A stretch of DNA of 64,000 nucleotides from Streptomyces sp. NBC_01478 (lineage in GTDB: Bacteria > Actinomycetota > Actinomycetes > Streptomycetales > Streptomycetaceae), in contig NZ_CP109444.1 of NCBI RefSeq assembly GCF_036227225.1, forward strand, positions 3,763,501-3,827,500, given 5' to 3'. Each line of letters opens with the position of its first letter. The first letter of the stretch is position 1. The position numbers and the translations under genes were made by a program. The notes under the pieces were generated by a model. It did not search any database, was not told the DNA's origin, and saw only the letters and a program-made list of their open reading frames with translations. Positions 1 to 7,322 of this stretch are shown here, in pieces.

Positions 1-198
1 GTGGCCGTAGACGATCGACGGGGACTGGGGGACGTGCTTGCCGAGCACGTTCGACACCAGGAGGTGGGCCCGCTTGGGGTTGCGGCGGAGGGCCAGGCCC
101 AGGAGGTCGGTCAGCTCGGGGTCGCCGAGGAGCTCGACACCGAGCCGCTCCGCGACCCAACTGCCCGACCAGATCCCGTCGTTCACTGCCTTGTTCAT
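1..198 (-). CDS. Phosphoribosyltransferase-like protein of the ter cluster (N-terminal 66 codons only)
   Basis: The minus strand carries an ATG at 198 preceded by AAGGGA, and the frame runs open to the left edge of the window, so only the N-terminus is visible (it begins MNKAVNDGIWSGSWVAERLG). The motif RNPKRAHLLVSNVLGKHVP resembles the start of the PRTase_2 proteins that accompany CitE-like lyases in actinobacterial ter operons, where they are proposed to help make a nucleoside-like metabolite. It starts 14 bp after the stop of the lyase gene, so both are probably on one mRNA. The assignment rests on this short segment and on context. Confidence 0.55.
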   Translation of the reverse strand, partial: MNKAVNDGIWSGSWVAERLGVELLGDPELTDLLGLALRRNPKRAHLLVSNVLGKHVPQSPSIVYGH

Positions 199-212
199 GC
201 GTCCCTTGCGAT

Positions 213-1379
213 TCAGCCGGGGATTCCGGCGGCGAGCAGCTCCACGAAGCCGACGTCCTCGCGTGCGACGCCGAAGATCTCGGCGCGCAGCATGGTCCGC
301 TCGGCCCAGGCGCGGTGCGGCTTCACCTCGTTCATCTTGTTCGTGTACGCCGAGCGCAGCACGCCCCCGCCGCCCCGCTCCGGCCGCAGGATGTCCTGCG
401 CGTCGCAGAACTCCTCGTGGCTGACCACGGACAGCGCGTGCACGGGCAGCACGTGCGTGGGGTGGATACAGGTCTTGCCCATCAGCCCGTTGGCCTGGTC
501 GAGGGCGATCTCGCGCAGCAGCCCGTCCATGGCGTGCTCGATCAGCGCCTCGCGCAGTTCCTCCGCCTTGCCCTCCAGGAAGGGGCTGCGGCGCAACTGC
601 GGCTTGAACATGCGCTCCTGGACCCGGAAGTACTCCCACACCGGGCCGGTCACGGTGAACCCGGTGCCGTCGGCCCGGCCCAGCATGTTCACCACGTCGC
701 CGATCACGTTGGCGACGATCTGGACGTCGTAGGCCGTCATGTCGGAGGCCCGGCGCAGGCCGTAGGAGGAGCAGAAGTCGGTGACGCCGAGGCGCAGGGC
801 GAGGACGCGGTCGCGGTACTTGTCGACCGCGCGGGAGATGCCTTCCAGGGTCTCGACGCGCGACTCGCGGTAGAGCAGCTCGGGCGACTCCAGGACCGGC
901 ATGCCGAAGAGCCGGTGGCCGCTCGCCGCCTCCGCGGCGGCCAGCGCCTCCAGGAAGGGCGTGCCGCTCTCCTCGGTGAACTTCGGCATCACGAAGCCGG
1001 AGAGGAGTGCCACGGCCGGGCCCATGCGGCGTACGAGATCGGGGATCTGCTCGGGCACGCGGACCCGGATGAACAGCAGCGGGAGCTCGGTGTCCGGGCG
1101 GGCGGCCAGCTCGGTGAACTGCCGGACCAGGTTCTCCTCGGCGGCCGGGACGTCCTCGTCGCCGATCGAGTCCTCCAGGCACAGCACCATCGACACGACG
1201 CCGCGTCCCGCCAGCTTGACGATGTCGTCGGCGAGGTGGGGGCGGGTGGCCGGGCTGTAGAGCGTGGCGCCCAGGGCCGCGGCGAGCAGCCGGGCCGGGG
1301 AGTCCGCGTCGAACTCGCACGGCTCCTGGAAGAAGAGATGCTGCCGTACCTCAGGGGCAATGTGCCCGAAATGACGCAT
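213..1379 (-). CDS. HpcH/HpaI aldolase / CitE-like lyase of the ter cluster
   Basis: A 388-residue protein starting MRHFGHIAPEVRQHLF, with GGGGGAG upstream of the ATG. A longer in-frame start 75 bp upstream lacks a ribosome site and was rejected. It has the CitE-type (beta/alpha)8 fold signature: the acidic pair in CLEDSIG expected to hold Mg2+, a conserved arginine stretch (LLFIRVR), and KTCIHP near the C-terminus. Family members cleave C-C bonds of acyl-CoA or keto-acid substrates; those beside ter genes are thought to belong to a separate metabolite pathway, so the substrate is not known. It is followed by the phosphoribosyltransferase gene and is divergent from a terD-type gene, which supports a ter stress role. 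Confidence 0.8.
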   Translation of the reverse strand: MRHFGHIAPEVRQHLFFQEPCEFDADSPARLLAAALGATLYSPATRPHLADDIVKLAGRGVVSMVLCLEDSIGDEDVPAAEENLVRQFTELAARPDTELPLLFIRVRVPEQIPDLVRRMGPAVALLSGFVMPKFTEESGTPFLEALAAAEAASGHRLFGMPVLESPELLYRESRVETLEGISRAVDKYRDRVLALRLGVTDFCSSYGLRRASDMTAYDVQIVANVIGDVVNMLGRADGTGFTVTGPVWEYFRVQERMFKPQLRRSPFLEGKAEELREALIEHAMDGLLREIALDQANGLMGKTCIHPTHVLPVHALSVVSHEEFCDAQDILRPERGGGGVLRSAYTNKMNEVKPHRAWAERTMLRAEIFGVAREDVGFVELLAAGIPG

Positions 1380-1418
1380 AAAGCTCCCCCGTGGTGACGT
1401 TGTGGTTCGTGATTGTTT

Positions 1419-1448
1419 TCGATAGGTGGCCGGTAATAGTACGTACAA
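1419..1448 (-). promoter_or_regulatory. Possible promoter for the CitE-like gene
   Basis: On the minus strand TTGTAC (1448-1443) is followed after 18 nt by TATCGA (1424-1419), about 40 nt before the start codon. The -10 lacks the usual final T, so support is weak. This lies in the 176-bp gap between the two divergent genes. Confidence 0.3.
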
Positions 1449-1555
1449 ACCCATGTCAGGGGTTCCCGCCGGGCATGAACTTCAGGTAACTCGGCCGTGT
1501 CGGTGTCCGAACCCCCACGTTGTCGTGACCAGGACCGAGAGGGCAGGATGACCGC

Positions 1556-2314
1556 ATGACGCACGCGATGCTGAAGGGGTCGAACGTCCCGCTGGAAGCC
1601 ACCACGGTACGCGCCGTGCTGCGCTGGACGCCCGGGCAGGGGGTCCCGGACGTGGATGCCTCGGCGCTGCTCCTCGGCCCCGCCGGTCAGGTGCGTTCCG
1701 ACGAGGACTTCGTCTTCTACAACCAGCCCCGGCACCCCTCCGGGAAGGTCTGGTGGCTCGGCAAGAAGCGTGTCACGGAGGGCCCCACCGACACGATCCA
1801 GACAGATCTCGCCGGTGTCGAGCCCGAAGTCAGCCGGATTCTGGTGGTCGCTTCGGCGGAGGACAACACGTTCGACCGCGTAAAGGGGCTGCGCATCCTG
1901 TTGTACGACGCCGCCGTCGCCGAGGGTGAGCCGCTGCTGTATTTCGACATCAAGCCGGAGACCGGTGAGGAGACCGCGCTGATCTGCGGGGAGCTGTACC
2001 GGCGGGGTGAGGGGTGGAAGTTCCGGGCGCTGGGTGAGGGGTACGCGAACGGGTTGCGGGGGCTGGCCGTGGACTTCGGGATCACGGTGGACGAGTCCGA
2101 GGAGGCCGCCGTTCCCGAGGCTTCCCAGCCGTTGCCTCCGGCGGTTCCGGTGCAGTCCGGGTACGGGTATCCGCAGGAGCCGGTGACTCAGCCGGCGTAC
2201 GGGTATCCGCAGACGGCTCCCGCGGGGACGTATGGGTATCCGCAGCCGGTGCCTGTTGCCGCTGCGCCGGATCCTGACTTTCGGATGCCTCCGCAGGGGC
2301 CGCAGTTCATCTGA
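1556..2314 (+). CDS. TerD-domain protein with Tyr-Gly-Tyr-Pro-Gln repeat tail
   Basis: A 252-residue protein. Residues 1 to about 175 form a TerD (TerZ/D/E, vWA-like Ca2+-binding) domain, shown by [17 protein letters not shown], the GELYRR motif and the terminal [13 protein letters not shown]. It is a divergent copy because the usual [10 protein letters not shown] start is replaced by MLKGSNVPL. The tail (about 180-252) is rich in Pro, Ala and Gln and repeats YGYPQ three times, like a disordered tether. TerD proteins act in the cytoplasm or at the inner membrane in responses to tellurite, metal or envelope stress. It is convergent with the TerA-like gene and divergent from the lyase gene. The ATG at 1556 is used because the one at 1548 reads at once into a stop. 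Confidence 0.85.
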   Translation: MTHAMLKGSNVPLEATTVRAVLRWTPGQGVPDVDASALLLGPAGQVRSDEDFVFYNQPRHPSGKVWWLGKKRVTEGPTDTIQTDLAGVEPEVSRILVVASAEDNTFDRVKGLRILLYDAAVAEGEPLLYFDIKPETGEETALICGELYRRGEGWKFRALGEGYANGLRGLAVDFGITVDESEEAAVPEASQPLPPAVPVQSGYGYPQEPVTQPAYGYPQTAPAGTYGYPQPVPVAAAPDPDFRMPPQGPQFI

Positions 2315-2325
2315 GGGTGCCTTGC

Positions 2326-2425
2326 GTGGTTGCTTGGGCGCGGGTCGGTGGGGGCTAGGCGCGCCCCGCGGCGGAGCCGCATATCGATACTGCCTCGCGC
2401 CCCTTTGGGGCGCGTCCCTCAAAGG
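2326..2425. repeat. Dispersed intergenic palindromic repeat (copy A) with terminator hairpin
   Basis: This gap between convergent genes contains the module GCGGCGGAGCCGCATAT, also found near 10113 and 16118, followed by a perfect hairpin CGCGCCCC-TTT-GGGGCGCG (2396-2414). It lies exactly where transcripts from both sides should end, so it probably acts as a bidirectional terminator. Confidence 0.7.
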
Positions 2426-2429
2426 TGAT

Positions 2430-3164
2430 TCAGCGCTCGACCTTTGTTTTGTAGCCCCTGCCCCACTGCAGGCCCCAGCCGTACAGGCGGTCCAGCTCTG
2501 CCTGGAAGCCGTAGACGAACTTGACCTCTCGGCGGACTACGAGTTCGCCCTTGACGTTCTCGATCATCACGACCGCGCAGGAGCGGGCCTGGGGGTGGCG
2601 TTCGTCGAGGCCTATCTCGATGCGGGGGCCGTTGCTTGGGTAGAGGGTGACGATCGCGTGGGTGCGGTCGAAGGCCGGGGTCTGGTCGTAGATGTAGACG
2701 AAGACCAGGAGGCGCTTGATCTGGTCGCGGTGGTCGAGGTTGACGTACATCGTCTCGCCGGACGCGGAGCCGAAGCGGTCGTCGCCGCTGAGTTTCACGT
2801 ACGGGGGTGCGTTGACGTCGCCGAGGAGGCCGCCGAGGGGCTGGACCACGCCCTTGGTGCCGTCCATGAGTTCGTAGAGGCAGCCCAGGTCGAGGTCCAC
2901 GTTGACCATGCTCTGGCTGTGGCCCATGACCTCCGGCGGCTTGAGCGCCTTGAAGGGGTGGCGCAGCAGGCTGTCGCGCTGGAGGCCGCCGATGTCGGAG
3001 GTCCGCATCCGCCAGGTGAGGTTGACGCGGAGGTTGCCGGTGGCCGCGCCCTGTTTGGTGAGCGAGACCTGGTGGTGCCGTTTGGTCAGTTCTATCGCGT
3101 TGCTGGCCGCGCTGCCCGAGTCGAAGTCGGCCTCGCGCCGCCAGATTCCGTCGAAGAAGCCCAT
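2430..3164 (-). CDS. TerA-like tellurium-resistance family protein
   Basis: A 244-residue protein starting MGFFDGIWRR, with GGGGGCGGGA just before the ATG. The frame is open further upstream but has no better start. It is related to TerD/TerA: NAIELTKRHHQVSLTKQGA matches the first TerD strand with its LTK motif, then come a central insert (LDLGCLYELMDGTKG) typical of TerA-type proteins, DDRFG and ETMYVNLDHRDQIKR, and a terminal segment with FVYGFQAELDRLYGWGLQWG. No membrane segment is visible. It is transcribed the same way as the DUF475 gene upstream but separated from it by a strong hairpin. A role in metal or envelope stress with the other ter proteins is inferred from family and position. 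Confidence 0.75.
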   Translation of the reverse strand: MGFFDGIWRREADFDSGSAASNAIELTKRHHQVSLTKQGAATGNLRVNLTWRMRTSDIGGLQRDSLLRHPFKALKPPEVMGHSQSMVNVDLDLGCLYELMDGTKGVVQPLGGLLGDVNAPPYVKLSGDDRFGSASGETMYVNLDHRDQIKRLLVFVYIYDQTPAFDRTHAIVTLYPSNGPRIEIGLDERHPQARSCAVVMIENVKGELVVRREVKFVYGFQAELDRLYGWGLQWGRGYKTKVER

Positions 3165-3201
3165 TCCCGCCCCCACGTCCACATGACTCACGACAAAGCT
3201 G

Positions 3202-3245
3202 TCGGGGCGGCCGGACAGAGGACTTGTCCTCGACGGCCGCCCCGA
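3202..3245 (-). terminator. Hairpin terminator after the DUF475 gene
   Basis: Perfect 12-bp arms TCGGGGCGGCCG (3202-3213) and CGGCCGCCCCGA (3234-3245), with a second small hairpin AGGAC-TT-GTCCT in the loop. No T-tract follows, as is usual for high-GC actinobacteria. Confidence 0.75.
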
Positions 3246-3273
3246 ACAGAGCGTTCCCTTACCAGGGAGCTTG

Positions 3274-4419
3274 TCACACCCCGGACGAGACCTCAGTCTT
3301 CTCGTCCGAGCCTGCTTTTCCCTCGGCTTCCGCAAGAGCCTTGTTCCGGCGGACCGAGGACCAGAAGGACCAGCCGATCAGGATGACGCCGACCAGGCCG
3401 GTGATGACCTCGTTGATCTGGTACTGGATGGTGACCATGAGGATCACGGCCAGGGCGCCGATCGCGTAGTGCGCGCCGTGCTCCAGGTAGACGTAGTCGT
3501 CGAGCGTGCCCTGGCGGACCAGGTACACCGTCAGGGAGCGGACGTACATCGCGCCGATGCCGAGGCCGAGGGCCATCAGGACGATGTCGTTGGTGATGGC
3601 GAACGCGCCGATCACGCCGTCGAAGGAGAACGAGGCGTCCAGGACTTCCAGGTACAGGAACATGAAGAACGCCGCCTGGCCGGCCAGGACCACCGGCGAG
3701 CGCTGCTTGCCGGTGCGCGCGGCCTCTTCCTCCTCCTCGTGCTCCCGCTCCTCCTCTTCCTCGAGCTTGTCCTCGAAGTAGCCGGAGAGGCCGCCGACGA
3801 TCATGTACGTGATCAGACCCGAGATACCGGCGATCAGGACCGTCTGTGCCTTGTCCGCGTGCGCGCCGCCGTGCTGGTGGGCGTGGGCCGCGAAGGTGAA
3901 GGAGGTGATCAGCAGGACGATCAGCGCGATGCAGACCGACAGCATGTCGACCTTGCCGAGCTTGGCGAGCGGGCGCTCGATCCAGCGCAGCCACTGGATG
4001 TCCCGGTCCTCGAAGATGAAGTCGAGGAAGATCATCAGCAGGAACATGCCGCCGAAGGCCGCGATCGCCGGGTGGGCATCGGTGACCAACTGCTGGTACT
4101 GGTCCTTGTTGTTGAGCGCGAGGTCGACCGCGTCGATCGGGCCGATCTTGGCGGTGACCGCGACGATGACGACGGGGAACACCAGCCGCATGCCGAAGAC
4201 GGCGATCAGGACACCGACCGTCAGGAAGATCTTCTGCCAGAAGGCGGACATCTTCTTCAGGATCCCGGCGTTGACCACCGCGTTGTCGAAGGACAGCGAG
4301 ATCTCCAGGACGGCCAGGATCGCCACGATTCCGAAGGCTTCCCACCCCCCGTAGAAAGCCGCTGCGACGAGGCCGAGCGCGGTGACCGCGAACGACCAGC
4401 CGAAGGTTTTCAGAAGCAC
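3274..4419 (-). CDS. DUF475 / TerC-superfamily integral membrane protein
   Basis: A 381-residue polytopic membrane protein with about 8-9 hydrophobic segments. TerC-superfamily marks are the two acidic membrane motifs EISLSFDNAVVNA (first half) and EVLDASFSFDGVIGAFAIT (second half), which probably bind a metal ion. Between them lies a soluble loop with a very acidic run (EDKLEEEEEREHEEEEE) and a His-rich patch (AAHAHQHGGAH). The family is linked to tellurite resistance and metal export in ter operons; the exact cargo is not known. The start is GTG at 4419 with a weak ribosome site; a TACGAT box ends 10 nt before it, so a leaderless or short-leader mRNA is possible. It sits inside the ter cluster. 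Confidence 0.85.
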   Translation of the reverse strand: MLLKTFGWSFAVTALGLVAAAFYGGWEAFGIVAILAVLEISLSFDNAVVNAGILKKMSAFWQKIFLTVGVLIAVFGMRLVFPVVIVAVTAKIGPIDAVDLALNNKDQYQQLVTDAHPAIAAFGGMFLLMIFLDFIFEDRDIQWLRWIERPLAKLGKVDMLSVCIALIVLLITSFTFAAHAHQHGGAHADKAQTVLIAGISGLITYMIVGGLSGYFEDKLEEEEEREHEEEEEAARTGKQRSPVVLAGQAAFFMFLYLEVLDASFSFDGVIGAFAITNDIVLMALGLGIGAMYVRSLTVYLVRQGTLDDYVYLEHGAHYAIGALAVILMVTIQYQINEVITGLVGVILIGWSFWSSVRRNKALAEAEGKAGSDEKTEVSSGV

Positions 4420-4494
4420 TGGCTACCCAATCGTATGTGTACGGGTCTCCCCCGCGCCGTACTCGGCTTTACTTAAAATTTGACTTCGAGCACA

Positions 4495-4512
4495 GAGTCT
4501 AGAGGGAGACTC
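4495..4512. repeat. Inverted repeat between DUF475 and terD
   Basis: GAGTCT (4495-4500) and AGACTC (4507-4512) form 6-bp arms around AGAGGG, in the 128-bp gap between the terD-type stop and the DUF475 start. It could be an operator or a weak terminator; nothing decides between them. Confidence 0.35.
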
Positions 4513-4547
4513 CCCGGACTTGGACAGCCGGTCGGGACCGACGTCCT

Positions 4548-5123
4548 TTACGAGACGTTGACCCCGAAGTCCATCGCGATGCCCCGCAGTCCGGACGCGT
4601 ACCCCTGACCGACCGCCCTGAACTTCCACTCGCCCTGGTAGCGGTAGAGCTCACCGAAGATCATGGCCGTTTCGGTGGAGGCGTCCTCGGAGAGGTCGTA
4701 GCGCGCCAGCTCCTGGCCGTCGGCCTGGTTGACGACGCGGATGAAGGCGTTGCTGACCTGGCCGAAGGTCTGGCCGCGGTTGTCGGCGTCGTGGATGGAG
4801 ACCGGGAAGATGATCTTGTCGCAGGTGGCCGGAACCTTCGGGAGGTCGACCAGGATCGACTCGTCGTCGCCCTCGCCCTCACCGGTGAGGTTGTCGCCGG
4901 TGTGCTCGACGGAGCCGTCCGGGCTGGTGAGCTGGTTGTAGAAGATGAACCACTCGTCCCCCAGCACCCGCCCGCCGCTGCACAGCAGCGCGCTGGCGTC
5001 CAGGTCGAAGTCGGCTCCGGTGGTGGAGCGCGCGTCCCAGCCGAGGCCGATCAGGACGTTCGTGAGGTTCGGTGCTGCCTTGGACAGGGAGACATTGCCC
5101 CCCTTGGCGAGCGTGACGCCCAT
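4548..5123 (-). CDS. TerD family protein
   Basis: A canonical 191-residue TerD protein (start [24 protein letters not shown] ribosome site). Family motifs in order are the [20 protein letters not shown] Ca2+-site region, [27 protein letters not shown], the acid-rich [17 protein letters not shown], and [19 protein letters not shown]. It closely resembles the next gene and probably arose with it by duplication. TerD proteins bind calcium and are needed for tellurite and oxidative-stress responses; in Streptomyces they also affect differentiation. An 11-bp hairpin in the 113-bp gap upstream may lower its expression relative to the first copy. Confidence 0.9.
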   Translation of the reverse strand: MGVTLAKGGNVSLSKAAPNLTNVLIGLGWDARSTTGADFDLDASALLCSGGRVLGDEWFIFYNQLTSPDGSVEHTGDNLTGEGEGDDESILVDLPKVPATCDKIIFPVSIHDADNRGQTFGQVSNAFIRVVNQADGQELARYDLSEDASTETAMIFGELYRYQGEWKFRAVGQGYASGLRGIAMDFGVNVS

Positions 5124-5188
5124 AATGCTTGTCCTCCCCGAGGCGATGCTGTGTGGTTGTCCTGCACTCCCCCAGAGGGGGACCCCCG

Positions 5189-5215
5189 GGCGCCGCACGC
5201 GAACCGTGCGGCGCC
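5189..5215 (-). terminator. Hairpin between the two terD genes
   Basis: GGCGCCGCACG (5189-5199), loop CGAAC, CGTGCGGCGCC (5205-5215): a perfect 11-bp stem between two co-oriented terD genes. It could be a partial terminator or an mRNA stabiliser. Confidence 0.6.
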
Positions 5216-5236
5216 TGGCGGTGAAGCCTGGGGACG

Positions 5237-5812
5237 TCAGACGTTGACGCCGAAGTCCTGGGCGATGCCGCGCAGGCCCGAGGCGTAGCCCTGGCCGATG
5301 GCGCGGAACTTCCACTCCGCCCCGTTGCGGTACAGCTCGCCGAAGACCATCGCCGTCTCGGTCGAGGCGTCCTCGGAGAGGTCGTAGCGGGCGATCTCCG
5401 CGCCGCCGGCCTGGTTCACCACGCGGATGAACGCGTTGCGCACCTGGCCGAAGGACTGCTGGCGGTTCTCGGCGTCGTAGATCGAGACCGGGAAGGTGAT
5501 CTTGTCGACGTCGGCCGGGACCGCCGCCAGGTTCACCTTGATCGCCTCGTCGTCGCCCTCGCCCTCACCGGTGGTGTTGTCACCGGTGTGCTCGACGGAG
5601 CCGTCGGGGCTCTTGAGGTTGTTGAAGAAGACGAAGTTCGCGTCACTGGCGACCTTGCCCGCGCTGTTCAGCAGCAGTGCGCTGGCGTCGAGGTCGAAGT
5701 CGGTGCCGGTGGTGGTGCGGACGTCCCACCCCAGACCGACGATGACCGCGGTCAGGCCCGGGGCCTCCTTGGTCAGTGAAACGTTGCCGCCCTTGCTGAG
5801 GCTGACTCCCAC
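5237..5812 (-). CDS. TerD family protein
   Basis: A 191-residue TerD protein starting at GTG 5812 behind GGAGGACTC. It has [65 protein letters not shown], the [18 protein letters not shown] stretch and the C-terminal [13 protein letters not shown]. All the acidic positions expected for Ca2+ binding are present. It is the first gene of a two-terD unit that reads away from the peroxiredoxin gene. The role is cytoplasmic stress response in tellurite, metal and redox tolerance, by family knowledge. Confidence 0.9.
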   Translation of the reverse strand: MGVSLSKGGNVSLTKEAPGLTAVIVGLGWDVRTTTGTDFDLDASALLLNSAGKVASDANFVFFNNLKSPDGSVEHTGDNTTGEGEGDDEAIKVNLAAVPADVDKITFPVSIYDAENRQQSFGQVRNAFIRVVNQAGGAEIARYDLSEDASTETAMVFGELYRNGAEWKFRAIGQGYASGLRGIAQDFGVNV

Positions 5813-5925
5813 GAGTCCTCCATTGGTGTCCAGGGGCGGGGATGCCCCGTAGTGCGTCGGTATCGGATCAACGTCTCGATCCTAGTGACGGGTTCCCGCC
5901 CCTCGCAGGCTCTGGGACCTAACAA

Positions 5926-6384
5926 TCACAGGCGGTCGAGCGCCTTCACGTACTCGTTGAGGTCGCGCGCGTCCGGCAGGCCGTTGACGATCGTCCAGCG
6001 CACGACGCCCTCCTTGTCGATGACGAAGGTTCCGCGCACCGCGCAGCCCTTGTCCTCGTCGAAGACGCCGTAGGCGCGCGAAGTGTTGCCGTGCGGCCAG
6101 AAGTCGGAGAGCAGCGGGTACTCCAGGCTCTCCTGCTCGGCGAAGACGCGCAGGGTGTGGATGGAGTCGTTCGAGACCGCGAGGAGCTGGGTGTCGCGGT
6201 CGGTGAACTGCGGCAGGTTGTCGCGCAGGGAGCACAGTTCGCCGGTGCAGACGCCGGTGAAGGCGAAGGGGTAGAAGAGCAGCACCACGTTCTTGTCGCC
6301 GCGGAAGTCGGAGAGCTTCACGGTGGCGCCGTGGTTGTCCTTGAGCTCGAAATCGGGGGCCTTGTCGCCGACCTGGATCGCCAT
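5926..6384 (-). CDS. Peroxiredoxin, AhpE/BCP type
   Basis: A 152-residue thiol peroxidase that reduces hydrogen peroxide and organic peroxides in the cytoplasm. The active site is [17 protein letters not shown], with the peroxidatic Cys at 46 and a second Cys at 51, so it may work as an atypical two-Cys enzyme, unlike one-Cys AhpE, which lacks the second Cys. The thioredoxin fold continues through VSNDS and [10 protein letters not shown] chose ATG 6384 (AGGA 6 nt upstream); an in-frame ATG 12 bp upstream has its ribosome site too close. A TAGGGT box at 6442-6437 could be the -10. Its position between the ter cluster and aceE suits redox stress defence. Confidence 0.88.
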   Translation of the reverse strand: MAIQVGDKAPDFELKDNHGATVKLSDFRGDKNVVLLFYPFAFTGVCTGELCSLRDNLPQFTDRDTQLLAVSNDSIHTLRVFAEQESLEYPLLSDFWPHGNTSRAYGVFDEDKGCAVRGTFVIDKEGVVRWTIVNGLPDARDLNEYVKALDRL

Positions 6385-6522
6385 CTCGTCCTGCATCCCT
6401 TCGGTGGGGCTGTTCGGGTGAGACCACCCTGCGACCACCCTACGCAGCGATCAGGGCATGCGGACGGACGGGCTGGCATGGCCAGCCCGTCCGGGGTTCA
6501 ACGATCGAGGTACCTCCGGGGA

Positions 6523-6960
6523 CTACCTCTTGGACTTGGCTGCCTTGGGCGTCACCAGCCGGCTGCCACTCCAGTCCTTGCCCACGCTGACGCTCTTGGC
6601 CGCGGAAAGGCCCGCGGTCGTGGCGGCTTCCGAGATGTCGCTGGGCTCGACGTAGCCGTCACGGCCGGTCTTCGGCGTCAGCAGCAGGATCGAGCCGCCC
6701 TCCTCGACGTACGAGATGGCGTCCACCAGCACGTCGGTCAGGTCGCCGTCCTCGTCGCGGAACCACAGCACCACGGCATCGGCGACGTCGTCGTAGTCCT
6801 CGTCCACCAGGTCGCTGCCGATGACTTCTTCAATGGCCTCGCGGAGTTCCTGGTCTACGTCGTCGTCGTAGCCGATCTCCTGGACCACCTGCTCGGGCTG
6901 GAACCCCAGCCTGACGGCAGGGTTCGTCCGCTCCTCCGCGTGGTCCGCGGTCGCGCTCAC
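6523..6960 (-). CDS. DUF3052 family protein
   Basis: A 145-residue acidic cytoplasmic protein starting at GTG 6960 with a consensus AGGAGG. Signatures are RLGFQPEQVVQEIGYDDDVD, DEDYDDVADAVVLWFRDEDG, DLTDVLVDA and LLTPKTGRDGYVEPSDI, ending in a basic KAAKSKR tail. The family is conserved across actinobacteria, usually divergent from aceE as here, and I know of no established function. The persistent link with aceE suggests a part in pyruvate metabolism or its control, which is inference only. Confidence 0.85.
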   Translation of the reverse strand: MSATADHAEERTNPAVRLGFQPEQVVQEIGYDDDVDQELREAIEEVIGSDLVDEDYDDVADAVVLWFRDEDGDLTDVLVDAISYVEEGGSILLLTPKTGRDGYVEPSDISEAATTAGLSAAKSVSVGKDWSGSRLVTPKAAKSKR

Positions 6961-7322
6961 GGGTTGCCTCCTGATCATGTCTTGATGAATGTCCAGCCAC
7001 GCGCGTGCGCGAAGCATTGGCCGTAGTCCACACGGACGGGCCGGATCGCGCAAGTACCCGGCGATTCGGAACGCCGAAACGGTGACGATCCTGGCCGTGT
7101 CGCCGCAACTCCAGGCACGCTATCGCGGCCGCCGGTGACGTACACCACAGCGTTCTGCCCGGTTTGCACGTTTGAGAACCCTCCGAGGGTACGCGACTCG
7201 AATGACTTTGCTAAACGAGTCACGGTTACCTCACGGTAGAGATGACGATTGCCGCCCTGCGGTAGACCATGGGGAACGGTGCAGCCCCCTCACCCAGCTC
7301 CCTCTGACAGGTAAGGAACAGC
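6961..7322. promoter_or_regulatory. Divergent control region of DUF3052 and aceE
   Basis: A 362-bp gap without a supportable gene. Near aceE it holds the inverted repeat GACTCG (7195-7200) / CGAGTC (7216-7221) with a 15-nt spacer, and just before it the small palindrome ACCCT-CCG-AGGGT (7178-7190). Both are candidate operators. I could not place a convincing -35/-10 pair. Confidence 0.4.
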
